From assembly GCA_031267955.1 (NCBI GenBank), contig JAIRYB010000238.1, positions 1 to 9,498 of the forward strand: a stretch of 9,498 nucleotides of DNA, written 5' to 3'. Source of the DNA: Spirochaetaceae bacterium. GTDB lineage: Bacteria; Spirochaetota; Spirochaetia; Treponematales; Breznakiellaceae. Below are positions 1-7,789 of this stretch, in pieces. Position 1 is the first letter of the stretch. Every line of letters begins with the position of its first letter. A program made the translations under genes and the position numbers. Below the pieces are notes generated by a model. That model did no database searches. It saw only the letters and a list, made by a program, of their open reading frames with translations, and was not told the DNA's origin.

Positions 1-546
1 CTGACTGACGGCAGGATCGCCTTCGCCGGGATGGACCTGTCCCAGCGGGATATCAGAACCCACGCCCGGCCCTATGCGTTTGACCGCTTCCAGGAAGAAG
101 GCTCCTCCAGGCTCAGCCCCCGGTACTCCGGGGAATTTTTCCGGGCCGCGGCCATAAACGCGTCGGGAAGCCAGAAAATTTACGCCGAATGGTTCAGGGA
201 TGAAATCGCCCGTTATCCCGGGCGGCTCTGCTCCCTGGGAAATAACAACCCGGTTTTCGACATTTTAAAGGCCGGGCAGGAGGGGCCGGGAAGCGGCAAA
301 CGGCAAAAACCCAGGCCCGCCTTCCGCGTTGTCCCCTGTCCCGGAAAAAGCCGCGACCCTGCACGGGACGGGATAGAGATCCTGCTTGCGGCCCTGGAAA
401 AAGGCGGAAGCCCGGAGCGCGTCTTCGGCGGCCTCGCCCCCCTCCTGCTGCCTGAAAACCCGTGCGAATACGGCGGCGAAAGCGGGCGGCTGCTCGCGGA
501 AGAAATAAAACTTCTCGCCGGGGGCTGCGGGAGCCGCCATGGATAA
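1..546 (+). CDS. DUF115/MAF-like protein, C-terminal part (5' cut by window edge)
   Basis: The frame is open from the first base, so this is the last 181 codons of a longer gene and any internal ATG (such as that at 31) is not the true start. The visible start of the fragment, with AFAGMDLS followed by RTHARPYAFD, resembles the segment of DUF115 (MptE-like / motility-associated factor glycosyltransferase-like) proteins that follows the nucleotide-binding core, where a G-x-D-L/F motif precedes a THAR-like stretch. The remaining part has a SLGNNNPVF segment and a charged, low-complexity C-terminus. The family is linked in other bacteria to flagellin or surface glycosylation, but the substrate here is unknown. 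The stop codon overlaps the start of the next gene, also DUF115, by 8 bp, so the two are probably co-translated paralogues. Family assignment rests on a short region and the synteny. Confidence 0.72.
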   Translation: MTDGRIAFAGMDLSQRDIRTHARPYAFDRFQEEGSSRLSPRYSGEFFRAAAINASGSQKIYAEWFRDEIARYPGRLCSLGNNNPVFDILKAGQEGPGSGKRQKPRPAFRVVPCPGKSRDPARDGIEILLAALEKGGSPERVFGGLAPLLLPENPCEYGGESGRLLAEEIKLLAGGCGSRHG

Positions 547-2224
547 GACTCTTTTTGAACGGAACCTGCTGGCCCTAAGCCAGCGCCAAAGCGCCCTCTG
601 CTCCCGCCTGAGCGCCGCCCGGACAACCCTGGGCCGCTACCGCTTCCTGGAATCCCGAAGCGGGGAGCCGGTTCCCGCCCTGGTCGACGCGGCCGGGGCG
701 GCCCACGCCCTGCATTCCCTGGTGGACCCCCGCCGCGAAGGAGAGCGGCTTGTGGAAGCCTCGGCTTCCCCGGCGGGCTGCCTCATCTTCCTGGGCCTTG
801 GCGGCGGCTATTACCCTGAAGCGGCGCTTGATCGGGAAAGCGTGTGCCAGGTCCTGGTCATCGACTATGATATACACGGCGTCGCGGAACTCCTCGCCTC
901 CCGGGAATATATCCGCCTCTTTAACGATCCCCGTTTTACCCTGTTCGTAGACTGTGACGGCGAGGCTTTGGAACGCCATATACTTGAAACCTGGAAGCCC
1001 GCGCTGTACGGGGGAATCCGGGTTATCCCGCTCAGGCAGAGGGTTGAACAGGAAAACGAATCTTTCGGGCGGGCGGGGGACGCGATAAAAAGGGCCATAG
1101 ACCGCCTTTCCCTGGACTATTCCGTCCAGGCCCATTTCGGAAAGCGCTGGTTCTCCAACATTATCAGAAATATGTTTCCCGCGGAAAAAAACGCCCCGGC
1201 CCTCGCGCCGGTTAAAAAGGCGGTCATCTGCGCCGCGGGGCCCTCGCTCGACTTGCAGCTTCCGCGCCTTGGGGAATACGGCGCGAAAAAAAGACGGGGA
1301 TGTTTTATCATCAGCGTGGACACAGCCCTGCCCGCGCTGCTCAAGAACGGCCTTAAGCCGGACGCGGTAATTTCCATTGATTGCCAGCATATCAGCTACT
1401 ACCACTTTATGGGGCTTTCCCTGCCCCCGGACATACCCCTGTTTCTGGACCTGGCAAGCACTCCCCTGCTCGCCTCGCTTGCGGAAAACGCGCGCTTCTT
1501 TTCGGGCGGCCACCCCCTGACCCGCTACCTCTCGCGCTGCTGGCGGCCCTTTCCGGAACTGGACACTTCCGGGGCCAATGTAACCTACGCGGCCCTTTCC
1601 CTTGCCGAATACCTTGGGGCCGGGGAAATCGAACTTTACGGCGCTGATTTTTCCTACCCTTTGGGGATCTGCTACGCGCGCGGGACTTACATCAACCCCT
1701 GCCTCGCGCTGCGGCAGAACCGCCTGGACCCCCTTGAGGCGGAATTTTCATCGTTTCTTTACCGGAGCGCGCTGCTTGAAAAGATCGGCGCGGGCTGCTC
1801 ATGGTACTACCAGACGCCGGTACTGCGCGGCTACCGGGAAGCCCTTGAGGAAAAAGCCGGGAATCTCTCCGCGTCAATAAAGGCCGCGCCCGGCTTCGGC
1901 GCCCCGATTTCCCTGCGTACCGGGCATCGGGACGGCTATGCCGCCCGTTCCCTGCGGCTCTTTTCCTCGGGCAGAGCCTCGGCCGGCGCGGCTTCCTTCC
2001 TTGAACAGTACCGGGAAGATATCAAGGCCATGCCCCCACTTTCGGGAAATATCGCCCGCCGCCTCGCCGAGCTTCCGGAAAAAGCCTCGCTTGTCCTTAC
2101 CACCCTGCTCCCCCTTGCGGCGGCGGTCAAAGGCCGGCAAAACGAGGCCACAGCCTCGGAAATATTCGAAGCGGCGCGGGGACACTGCCTGGACGAGCTG
2201 GAAAGGGTGACGGGCCGGCGGTAA
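539..2224 (+). CDS. DUF115 family protein (MptE-like / motility-associated factor glycosyltransferase-like)
   Basis: This 561-residue protein appears complete. The start ATG lies inside the end of the upstream gene and has a GGGAG ribosome-binding site 5 bp before it (529-533). Residues about 60-170 form a first Rossmann-like region with a glycine loop (GLGGGYYPE, 86-94) and VLVIDYD (106-112). The DUF115 core begins near residue 226 with VICAAGPSLD (229-238). It continues with ISVDTALPALLKNGLKPD (258-275), then VISID, and later ELYGADFSYP (365-374). These are the conserved blocks of the family named after the archaeal pterin pyrophosphokinase MptE and bacterial Maf proteins. In bacteria such proteins are tied to glycosylation of flagellin or other surface proteins, and treponemal flagellins are known to be glycosylated. 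The exact reaction here is an inference. No signal peptide or membrane segment is evident, so it is probably cytoplasmic. The family is firm; the substrate is unknown. Confidence 0.88.
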   Translation: MDKTLFERNLLALSQRQSALCSRLSAARTTLGRYRFLESRSGEPVPALVDAAGAAHALHSLVDPRREGERLVEASASPAGCLIFLGLGGGYYPEAALDRESVCQVLVIDYDIHGVAELLASREYIRLFNDPRFTLFVDCDGEALERHILETWKPALYGGIRVIPLRQRVEQENESFGRAGDAIKRAIDRLSLDYSVQAHFGKRWFSNIIRNMFPAEKNAPALAPVKKAVICAAGPSLDLQLPRLGEYGAKKRRGCFIISVDTALPALLKNGLKPDAVISIDCQHISYYHFMGLSLPPDIPLFLDLASTPLLASLAENARFFSGGHPLTRYLSRCWRPFPELDTSGANVTYAALSLAEYLGAGEIELYGADFSYPLGICYARGTYINPCLALRQNRLDPLEAEFSSFLYRSALLEKIGAGCSWYYQTPVLRGYREALEEKAGNLSASIKAAPGFGAPISLRTGHRDGYAARSLRLFSSGRASAGAASFLEQYREDIKAMPPLSGNIARRLAELPEKASLVLTTLLPLAAAVKGRQNEATASEIFEAARGHCLDELERVTGRR

Positions 2225-2280
2225 GGGTCCGGCGGGAAACCGCCCGAAGTATCCGGCCCGGATGAAAAGCGGCGATCCTG
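2225..2280. terminator. Convergent intergenic gap with two small hairpins
   Basis: This 56-bp gap lies between the end of the rightward DUF115 gene and the end of the leftward TPR gene. It holds two short perfect inverted repeats. One has arms GGCGG and CCGCC around GAAA (2231-2244). The other has arms ATCCG and CGGAT around GCC (2251-2263). Neither is followed by a T run on either strand, so neither is a canonical intrinsic terminator. Their placement between convergent genes suggests a weak bidirectional termination or RNA 3'-end role, which is inference from position. Confidence 0.35.
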
Positions 2281-4266
2281 CTACCGCAGGGCGCGGAGCA
2301 GGCCGCTCAGTTCGGGGTTGGCCGGGGCGGGAAGGGCGGCAGGCCCAGCCTCGCCTTCTTTTTTGGCGAAAACCTCGTCCCCGGCCTCAATACGGTCAAA
2401 AAAACCGCTGCGCGCCAATACGCCGGAACTAACTTCCTCGTCAACGCGGTCAACGGCAAGGGTACCTACCACGTCTTCCGGCGCGTAGACAAGGCCGATG
2501 CCCTCGTTACGGATGCCGGCTTTCCCGCTTTTGACAAGCTCGTACTCGGTTCCATCTGTTACGCCGTCGGCCTTGCCCTTGTCGAGAAGTCCCTGGCTGG
2601 CCCGGCGGCGGAGCAGGACACCCCGGAAAGGCAGGGCCGCGCCAAGCTGGCCCGTTATCCCCCGCGAGGCGTTTCTCAGCCGGTCCGGCCCGGTGCGGTA
2701 GCTGTAGAAATTCGAGGCCCGGGAGCCGGTGCGGCCCACAAAAAGCTCCCCGGTAACCGAGAGGTCCCGCTCGTTTTCCGTGAGGGAAACAACGAGGAAA
2801 TAATCAGCCCCGGCCTCCCGCGCTGCCCGGTAAGCCTGGGAAAAATTCGGCTGATCCAGGGGCAGATCCATGGCCTCAATGTTCCGGTCATGCACCAGAA
2901 GGTCCTTTATATAGGCCGAAGCGGTAAGGGCCGCGTCCGCATGGTAAAAGGCGGCCTGGTTTGCGAGGGAAAAGACCGCTATTTTCCAGTGGCGCCGGGC
3001 GACTTCCACAGGCTCCACGGACCAGCGCCGGTACAGGGTATTGCTAAGCATGGATTCCCAGGCTTCGACGGAGTCGTTGATGGCGCGGGCCTCGTTAGGC
3101 GGGAGTTTTTCAAGGCCCAGGGCTTGCAGGAACTTTAATTCCTCGACATAGCGGGAAGGATAGCCCTGGCGCCTGAGAATTTCCACGTATTCCCTGCGGT
3201 CAAGCGCGTAGGGGTTAAGGCGCAGGCCCCGGCGGTACTCAAAAAGCGCCTCGCTGTCCATGTTCCGGGAATGGAAGTCGCGGGCGCGGCTGAAATGCCA
3301 GGAAGCCCAGCGGCTGCGGACAGGGTCCTCTACAGCGGTCTGCGACACCAGCAGTTCTTCCAGCGCGCTCCTTACAAATTCGTCGCCCGGGCTGATCGTC
3401 GCCGCCGTGGAGAGTATGGCTATGGCCTCGGCGGGGCGGCCCATGCGTACATAGGCCATGCCCTTCAGGTACCAGCTCGACGAATCGTCGCGGTTACGGG
3501 AAATCGCCTCGTCGGCGAGGCGGGCCGCTTCTTCCCATTCCCCGGAGCGGTAGCGCAGGGACGCTAGCAGGGAATGGGCTGGCGCGAACCCGGGCCTGAT
3601 TGCCAGGGCTTCCCCGGCGTTGCGTATACCCGAAGAAAGCCGGCCCGCAAGGGAATCAAGGTACGCGGCATAGTAGTAAACCCGGTAATCCCCGGGGTGG
3701 AGGAGCATGGCCCGCTCAATATAGGCCCTGGCCCCCTCCGCGTCGCCGAGCGACCCGCTTACCAGGGCCAGAGATACCAAGACCCGCCTGTCGTCAGGGT
3801 AGCGGCGGGACATCTCCCGGAACCGCGCGAGGGCGTTCCCCGTGCGGCCGCGGGCGATTTCCAGCTCCGCCGCGACAAACACCGCCTCCCTGTTGTAAGG
3901 CTCCCTCCTGAGCACTTCGGCGGTAACCGCCTCCGCGTCGTCAAGACGGCCCAGGGCGATAAGGACAGAGGCTTCGAGGTTCGCCAGGTCCATATTGGCG
4001 CGGGCAAGGGAACGGGCCTTGCGCGTCCAGCTCAGGGCCTGGTCGTATTCGCCGAGCTCGTAATAGCAGGCGGCCAGGGCGGCGGTCCCCTCCGCGTGGG
4101 CGGGGCTGGCGGCAAGGCACTCGAGGAAGGCTTCCGACGCGGCGTACCAATCCTCCCGCGCCATGAACGCCTGCCCCCGGTCATAGAGGGCGGCGGCATT
4201 GGCGCCCGCCTGGGGGAAGGCAGGGGCCGCGCAAAGAAGGGCAAGGAGAAACGGAAAAATTTTCAC
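2281..4266 (-). CDS. Secreted tetratricopeptide-repeat protein, last gene of the phoH operon
   Basis: The 661-residue product starts with a short signal peptide (MKIFPFLLALLCAAPAFPQA), so it is probably exported to the periplasm or outer envelope. No lipobox cysteine is clear after the hydrophobic core. Residues about 25-305 are tandem TPR-type helical pairs, with recurring A-x-x-Y-x-x-G and A-x-x-x-x-P patterns such as LAACYYELGEYDQAL and YLKGMAYVRMGRPAEA. One more TPR-like stretch lies near 320-355. Residues about 425-635 look different: an alpha/beta region with GADYFLVVSLTE (486-497), then a beta-rich part with LLDKGKADGVTDGTEYELV (560-578). This resembles the TolB/CsgG-like plus small beta-barrel layout of some envelope proteins, but I cannot name the family. 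The start is GTG and overlaps the upstream stop as GTGA, which points to translational coupling. TPRs usually mediate protein contacts, so a scaffold role in the envelope is plausible. The specific function is unknown. Confidence 0.85.
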   Translation of the reverse strand: MKIFPFLLALLCAAPAFPQAGANAAALYDRGQAFMAREDWYAASEAFLECLAASPAHAEGTAALAACYYELGEYDQALSWTRKARSLARANMDLANLEASVLIALGRLDDAEAVTAEVLRREPYNREAVFVAAELEIARGRTGNALARFREMSRRYPDDRRVLVSLALVSGSLGDAEGARAYIERAMLLHPGDYRVYYYAAYLDSLAGRLSSGIRNAGEALAIRPGFAPAHSLLASLRYRSGEWEEAARLADEAISRNRDDSSSWYLKGMAYVRMGRPAEAIAILSTAATISPGDEFVRSALEELLVSQTAVEDPVRSRWASWHFSRARDFHSRNMDSEALFEYRRGLRLNPYALDRREYVEILRRQGYPSRYVEELKFLQALGLEKLPPNEARAINDSVEAWESMLSNTLYRRWSVEPVEVARRHWKIAVFSLANQAAFYHADAALTASAYIKDLLVHDRNIEAMDLPLDQPNFSQAYRAAREAGADYFLVVSLTENERDLSVTGELFVGRTGSRASNFYSYRTGPDRLRNASRGITGQLGAALPFRGVLLRRRASQGLLDKGKADGVTDGTEYELVKSGKAGIRNEGIGLVYAPEDVVGTLAVDRVDEEVSSGVLARSGFFDRIEAGDEVFAKKEGEAGPAALPAPANPELSGLLRALR

Positions 4267-5036
4267 GAAGGGCTTTCCCGTTTAACAATTTTAACCGTAT
4301 TGATCTTATGCCCTTCCATATCCTGGACGATAAAATCGATGTTTCCGTATACGGCCTTTTCGTACTGTTCCGGGATTTTCCCCAGAAGATCAAACACAAA
4401 ACCGCCCAGGGTATCGAAATCCTCCACGGGCAGTTCCGCCCCGATCTCCTCTGAAAGATCTTCCAGATTCATCCGGGCGTCGCAGAGCCAGGAATCCTCC
4501 CCCAGCTTGAGTATGTCTTCCCGCTCGTTGTCGAACTCGTCCTGTATATCCCCGATTATCTCTTCGATAATGTCTTCCATGCAGATGATCCCTGACACCC
4601 CGCCGTATTCATCCACCGCCACGGCGATATGGACGCGCCGGCGGCGCAGTTCCGTGAGGAGCTCGTCAATGTGCTTGGAATGGGGGACAAAGAAAGGCTT
4701 GCGCAGGATGCCCCGTATGTCCGGAATATCGTCCCTGACAATGCCGCTTAAAAGATCCTTGACATAGAGGATGCCGATTACATTGTCGATAGTGTCCTCG
4801 TAGACCGGGAAGCGGGAATGGCCGCTTTCCACGATTGTGGAAAGGAGCTCGTCCCTGGGTACGTCAACAGGCAGAAATACCGCGTCGATACGGGGTACCA
4901 TGATCTCCTTGACCGTGGTATCCGGCAGTTCGAGAACGCCGCGGATCATTTCCTTCTGATCCGATTCCAGAGACTCCAGCTTCTTGTTCATATCGCCTTT
5001 TTTAAAAAAGGACTTCATAAAATCGCCCGCGCTCAT
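4263..5036 (-). CDS. corC: CorC/TlyC-type protein with two CBS domains and a CorC_HlyC domain
   Basis: This 257-residue protein has a short charged N-terminus, then a CBS pair at about 40-165. The first contains VKEIMVPRIDAVFLPVD and SRFPVYEDTIDNVIGILYVKDLL. The second contains VAVDEYGGVSGIICMEDIIEEIIGDI. The C-terminal CorC_HlyC (transporter-associated) domain spans about 175-252, with the typical DTLGGFVFDLLGKIPE segment. The DUF21 membrane domain of longer relatives is absent, so this is the soluble CorC/YbeX form. CBS pairs generally bind adenosyl nucleotides. E. coli CorC was linked to magnesium/cobalt efflux, and its neighbour role with YbeY links it to ribosome biology; spirochaete homologues are often labelled haemolysin TlyC on weak grounds. 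The start overlaps the ybeY stop as ATGA. The upstream GC-rich segment offers only a weak ribosome-binding site, and Met7 is an alternative start, so translation probably depends on coupling to ybeY. Confidence 0.93.
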   Translation of the reverse strand: MSAGDFMKSFFKKGDMNKKLESLESDQKEMIRGVLELPDTTVKEIMVPRIDAVFLPVDVPRDELLSTIVESGHSRFPVYEDTIDNVIGILYVKDLLSGIVRDDIPDIRGILRKPFFVPHSKHIDELLTELRRRRVHIAVAVDEYGGVSGIICMEDIIEEIIGDIQDEFDNEREDILKLGEDSWLCDARMNLEDLSEEIGAELPVEDFDTLGGFVFDLLGKIPEQYEKAVYGNIDFIVQDMEGHKINTVKIVKRESPS

Positions 5037-5539
5037 AAGATCCCGCCGCCCGCCGGGGACTGCACGCAGGCCCGGCAGGAATTAGGCGGTAAAATCCGTC
5101 CCTCCGTTTTTTCCAGAATTTGTTCCTGCAAAAGCAGCATGGGTTCGTCTTTGCCGTTGGTTTCGTGGTCCATACCGCTTAAGTGTAGCATGCCATGAAT
5201 TATAACACGGCGCAACTCTTCATCAAACGAAACTTCAAAAAATCGCGAATTTTCTTCAAGGGTTTCCAGGGAAATTACAATGTCCCCGGGCAGATAGCGT
5301 TCCCCCCCCTCCCCGTCCGGGCAGGTTTCCCCCAGGCTGAAGGAAAGCACGTCGGTGGGCTCGTCCCTGCCCCGGTACCGGGCGTTGAGCCTCCTGATAT
5401 ACGCGTCATTACAGAGGAGTATCGAGAGGTCCCAGCCGTCCCTGCCCAGAACGCCCAGCGCCTTTACCGAATATTCCGACAGAGAGCCGGCCCAGGGGGG
5501 TAAGGGGACCTCCTCGGCGCGGATCTCGGCCCGGTTCAT
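5033..5539 (-). CDS. ybeY: YbeY, endoribonuclease for rRNA maturation
   Basis: The 168-residue product carries the YbeY zinc signature HGMLHLSGMDH at residues 115-125, with H115, H119 and H125 as the expected metal ligands. The upstream conserved block is LNARYRGRDEPTDVLSFSLGE (51-71), followed by GDIVIS (85-90). YbeY is a single-strand endoribonuclease acting in 16S rRNA 3'-end processing and ribosome quality control in the cytoplasm. The C-terminus after the zinc motif runs about 20 residues past the usual end, with CRACVQSPAGGG. This tail may be variable or may exist to carry the downstream start signal. A good ribosome-binding site, GGAGG, lies 6 bp before the ATG (5546-5550) inside the end of the preceding gene. 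The start overlaps that gene's stop as ATGA. An 8-base C/G run lies in the coding region at 5302-5309. Confidence 0.95.
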   Translation of the reverse strand: MNRAEIRAEEVPLPPWAGSLSEYSVKALGVLGRDGWDLSILLCNDAYIRRLNARYRGRDEPTDVLSFSLGETCPDGEGGERYLPGDIVISLETLEENSRFFEVSFDEELRRVIIHGMLHLSGMDHETNGKDEPMLLLQEQILEKTEGRILPPNSCRACVQSPAGGGIL

Positions 5540-7788
5540 TCCCTGCCTCCGGGGTTTTTCGGCGCGTTTTCCCGGGAAGGAACATTCTGCTGGGGTTCTT
5601 TTTTCGGATATTCGATGCGGGCGTGGTAATGGCTCGCCAAAACCCGGACAAAGGAATTCTTGATGGTTTCCAGATCGATAAAAGTCAGCTCCGACGCGGA
5701 AAGCTGGCCGTGCTCGAACTTGGCCATGATAAGTTCCTGGATAAATTTTTCAAGCCGGCTCGCCGTGGGTTTTTTCAGGGTCCTGCACGCGGCCTCCGTA
5801 GTATCGGCCAGCATGACCACCGCGGATTCCCTGGAACGGGGGGGGCTGCCGGGGTAGCTGAAATCCTCGACATCCACCTGGGCTTCCCGTTTCAGGGCTT
5901 CGTTGTAAAACCAGCTTATCACGGAGTTGCCGTGGTGTTCCGCCACAATATCGACTACTTCTTTGGGAAGCCCCAGGGAACGGGCCTTTTCCACGCCCAG
6001 CTTGACATGGCTGCGGATAACCGTGGCGGAAAGGCGGGGGTTGTTAATGCCGTCGTGCCTGTTGTAATCGGTCTGGTTTTCCACAAAATAACTCGGGTTT
6101 TCCATCTTGCCTATGTCGTGGTAGTAAGCGCCCACCCGGGCCAGCAGGGGGTTGGCCCCGATTTCCTGGCAGGCGTTTTCCGCCAGGGTGGCCACCATAA
6201 GGGAATGGCTGTAGGTCCCCGGGGCCGCGCTGAACAGCCGCTTGAGTATGGGGGCGTTGAGGTCCGAAAGCTCGATAAGCCGGAATGTGGTTACCGAGTT
6301 CAGGGCGTGTTCCAGTATGGGGAGAAAGCCCAGGACCATCATCCCGGAGGCAAGGCCGTTAAAAGCGGTCCAGAAGAGGATTGCCGGATAACTGATAAGG
6401 GGCTGGCGCTGGATAAGCAGTATGGCCGTTGCCGCGGCGCACTGGATCGCGGCAACAACAAGCCCTGCCTTGAAAAGGTCCATACGCCGCTCCGCCCCCC
6501 TCACCGCGTAGACTGCGGCTATCGACGAGGCCAGCGCCAGGATATAGGAAGCGCTGTCAAAAGCCCCGGAAAGAAAGGCTGCCAGGGGCAGGGCTATAGC
6601 CACGGCCAGGGAGGCGCGGAGGTTTATCAGGATAGCGGGAAGCATGATCACCAGCGAGGTGGGAAGGAAAAGGGCGGCAGGGTACCTTTCCGTTATGTCC
6701 AGGCTTTTGAAAAACACCGACACACCGATATAAACAATAGCCAAACTACAGAGCAGGTAAATTTCCGAAGGCTTGAGGAGGCGCCCGATGATCCGTCGGC
6801 CAAGGAGGAACCCTATAAAACCGTAAACAAGGGTAAAAATGAGGATACGGCCGATGAGCAGCCGGGGGTCCCCTCCCCTTGCCTGGGCGTTAAGCGCGTC
6901 AAGCGCCGCCATATCCTCTTCCGTAACAATAAAACCTTTGCGGATTACAAGCCCCCCCCGCTCGACATAGCCCATTACAGGTTCCGCCCTCCCCCGCAGT
7001 TCCGCGACAAGCTGTTCGGTCGCTTCCCGGGAAAAAAACACATTCTCGGTTATAAAAGGTTCGAGCAACGCGGGCCCTATACGGGCGAACCCCGGCTGAA
7101 AGCCTGATTTGGCAATGTAGCGGCCGACAAGCTCCCCGGCCTTGTCCAGGGTGATAACGCGGCTATAGGCGACCTTCTCCCGTTCCGCGCGGGAGCCGTA
7201 ATTGTGCCTGAGCTCGGCAATCTGCGGGTCGAACGCCGCAATCCCGGCTTCGGGTATGGAGAATATCCCCTCCCCCAGGATGTACTGCAGGGTCTGAAGG
7301 CCGTTGGCGGGGAACTGCTCCCTGTCGGGGTCTTCGTAAAGCGCCGAAAGGGTTTCCCGGGAAAAGGCGCCGGGAAACTGTTCCTCAACAGCCGCGCGGA
7401 AAATTTCAGCGGAATCCGCGGTGGCGAACAGTTCTTCCACCAGGAAGAGCAGGCGTTCGTAGGAGTCGAGGGCGCCCCCGGTTACCTCGGCGGAATAACT
7501 GAAAACCGCGGGTATCTGTTTTTCCAGGGAATCGAGCTTTTCCCGGGTGGCTTTTTCGTTAATGTACGACACCGCCTGATCCGCCACAACATCCCGTTCC
7601 GCAACCCGGCCGGCTTCGAATTCCCCGGTTTCAGTCGCTGAAAAGGAAAGATAGCCCTGGCCGCCTATGATCAGGGCCAGGGAGACGCAATAAGCGGCCA
7701 GAGACACCAGCGTCGGGGCAAGGCGGATGTTTTTAGGCAGAAGGGATACGAAATAGACATCGCGCATCCTGAAATCATTTTTTTTCAT
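5536..7788 (-). CDS. pgpH: Membrane HD-domain phosphodiesterase (7TMR-HDED / 7TM / HD), PgpH-like
   Basis: The 750-residue protein has one N-terminal membrane segment (about 24-43). A large soluble extracytoplasmic region follows (about 48-308), in the position of the 7TMR-HDED domain. Seven hydrophobic segments come next, between about 310 and 492. The cytoplasmic HD domain spans about 505-680. HD-family residues visible are H528 in GTYSHSLM, H557-D558 in YYHDIGKME, H594 in IRSHVKLG, H618-H619 in AEHHGN and D662 in MLADTTEA. This matches the order in PgpH, which in Listeria hydrolyses the second messenger c-di-AMP to pApA. The c-di-AMP substrate here is inferred from family and architecture. 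The tail (about 728-750) is rich in K, P, N and E. GGAG and AAAGG precede the ATG. The start lies one base after the phoH stop. In Firmicutes the same order phoH, pgpH-like (yqfF), ybeY is widespread, which supports the call. Confidence 0.92.
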   Translation of the reverse strand: MKKNDFRMRDVYFVSLLPKNIRLAPTLVSLAAYCVSLALIIGGQGYLSFSATETGEFEAGRVAERDVVADQAVSYINEKATREKLDSLEKQIPAVFSYSAEVTGGALDSYERLLFLVEELFATADSAEIFRAAVEEQFPGAFSRETLSALYEDPDREQFPANGLQTLQYILGEGIFSIPEAGIAAFDPQIAELRHNYGSRAEREKVAYSRVITLDKAGELVGRYIAKSGFQPGFARIGPALLEPFITENVFFSREATEQLVAELRGRAEPVMGYVERGGLVIRKGFIVTEEDMAALDALNAQARGGDPRLLIGRILIFTLVYGFIGFLLGRRIIGRLLKPSEIYLLCSLAIVYIGVSVFFKSLDITERYPAALFLPTSLVIMLPAILINLRASLAVAIALPLAAFLSGAFDSASYILALASSIAAVYAVRGAERRMDLFKAGLVVAAIQCAAATAILLIQRQPLISYPAILFWTAFNGLASGMMVLGFLPILEHALNSVTTFRLIELSDLNAPILKRLFSAAPGTYSHSLMVATLAENACQEIGANPLLARVGAYYHDIGKMENPSYFVENQTDYNRHDGINNPRLSATVIRSHVKLGVEKARSLGLPKEVVDIVAEHHGNSVISWFYNEALKREAQVDVEDFSYPGSPPRSRESAVVMLADTTEAACRTLKKPTASRLEKFIQELIMAKFEHGQLSASELTFIDLETIKNSFVRVLASHYHARIEYPKKEPQQNVPSRENAPKNPGGRE

Positions 7789-7789
7789 T

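Noticed and set aside
575..1513. Minus-strand open frame of 312 codons antisense to the second DUF115 gene
   Set aside because: The plus-strand gene has family motifs and a good ribosome-binding site; the antisense product has no recognisable motif.
2231..2263. Canonical intrinsic terminator between convergent genes
   Set aside because: The hairpins are only 5 bp and neither is followed by a T run on either strand, so I list the gap as a weak terminator candidate only.
3574..4767. Plus-strand open frame of 397 codons antisense to the TPR and CBS genes
   Set aside because: It spans the junction of two confident minus-strand genes and switches to a serine-rich composition where the gene beneath changes. 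This is typical of a chance antisense frame.
5623..7107. Plus-strand open frame of 494 codons antisense to the HD phosphodiesterase gene
   Set aside because: It is a shadow of a well-supported gene in GC-rich DNA. The predicted product has no domain and is rich in G, R, K and H, as expected of antisense frames.
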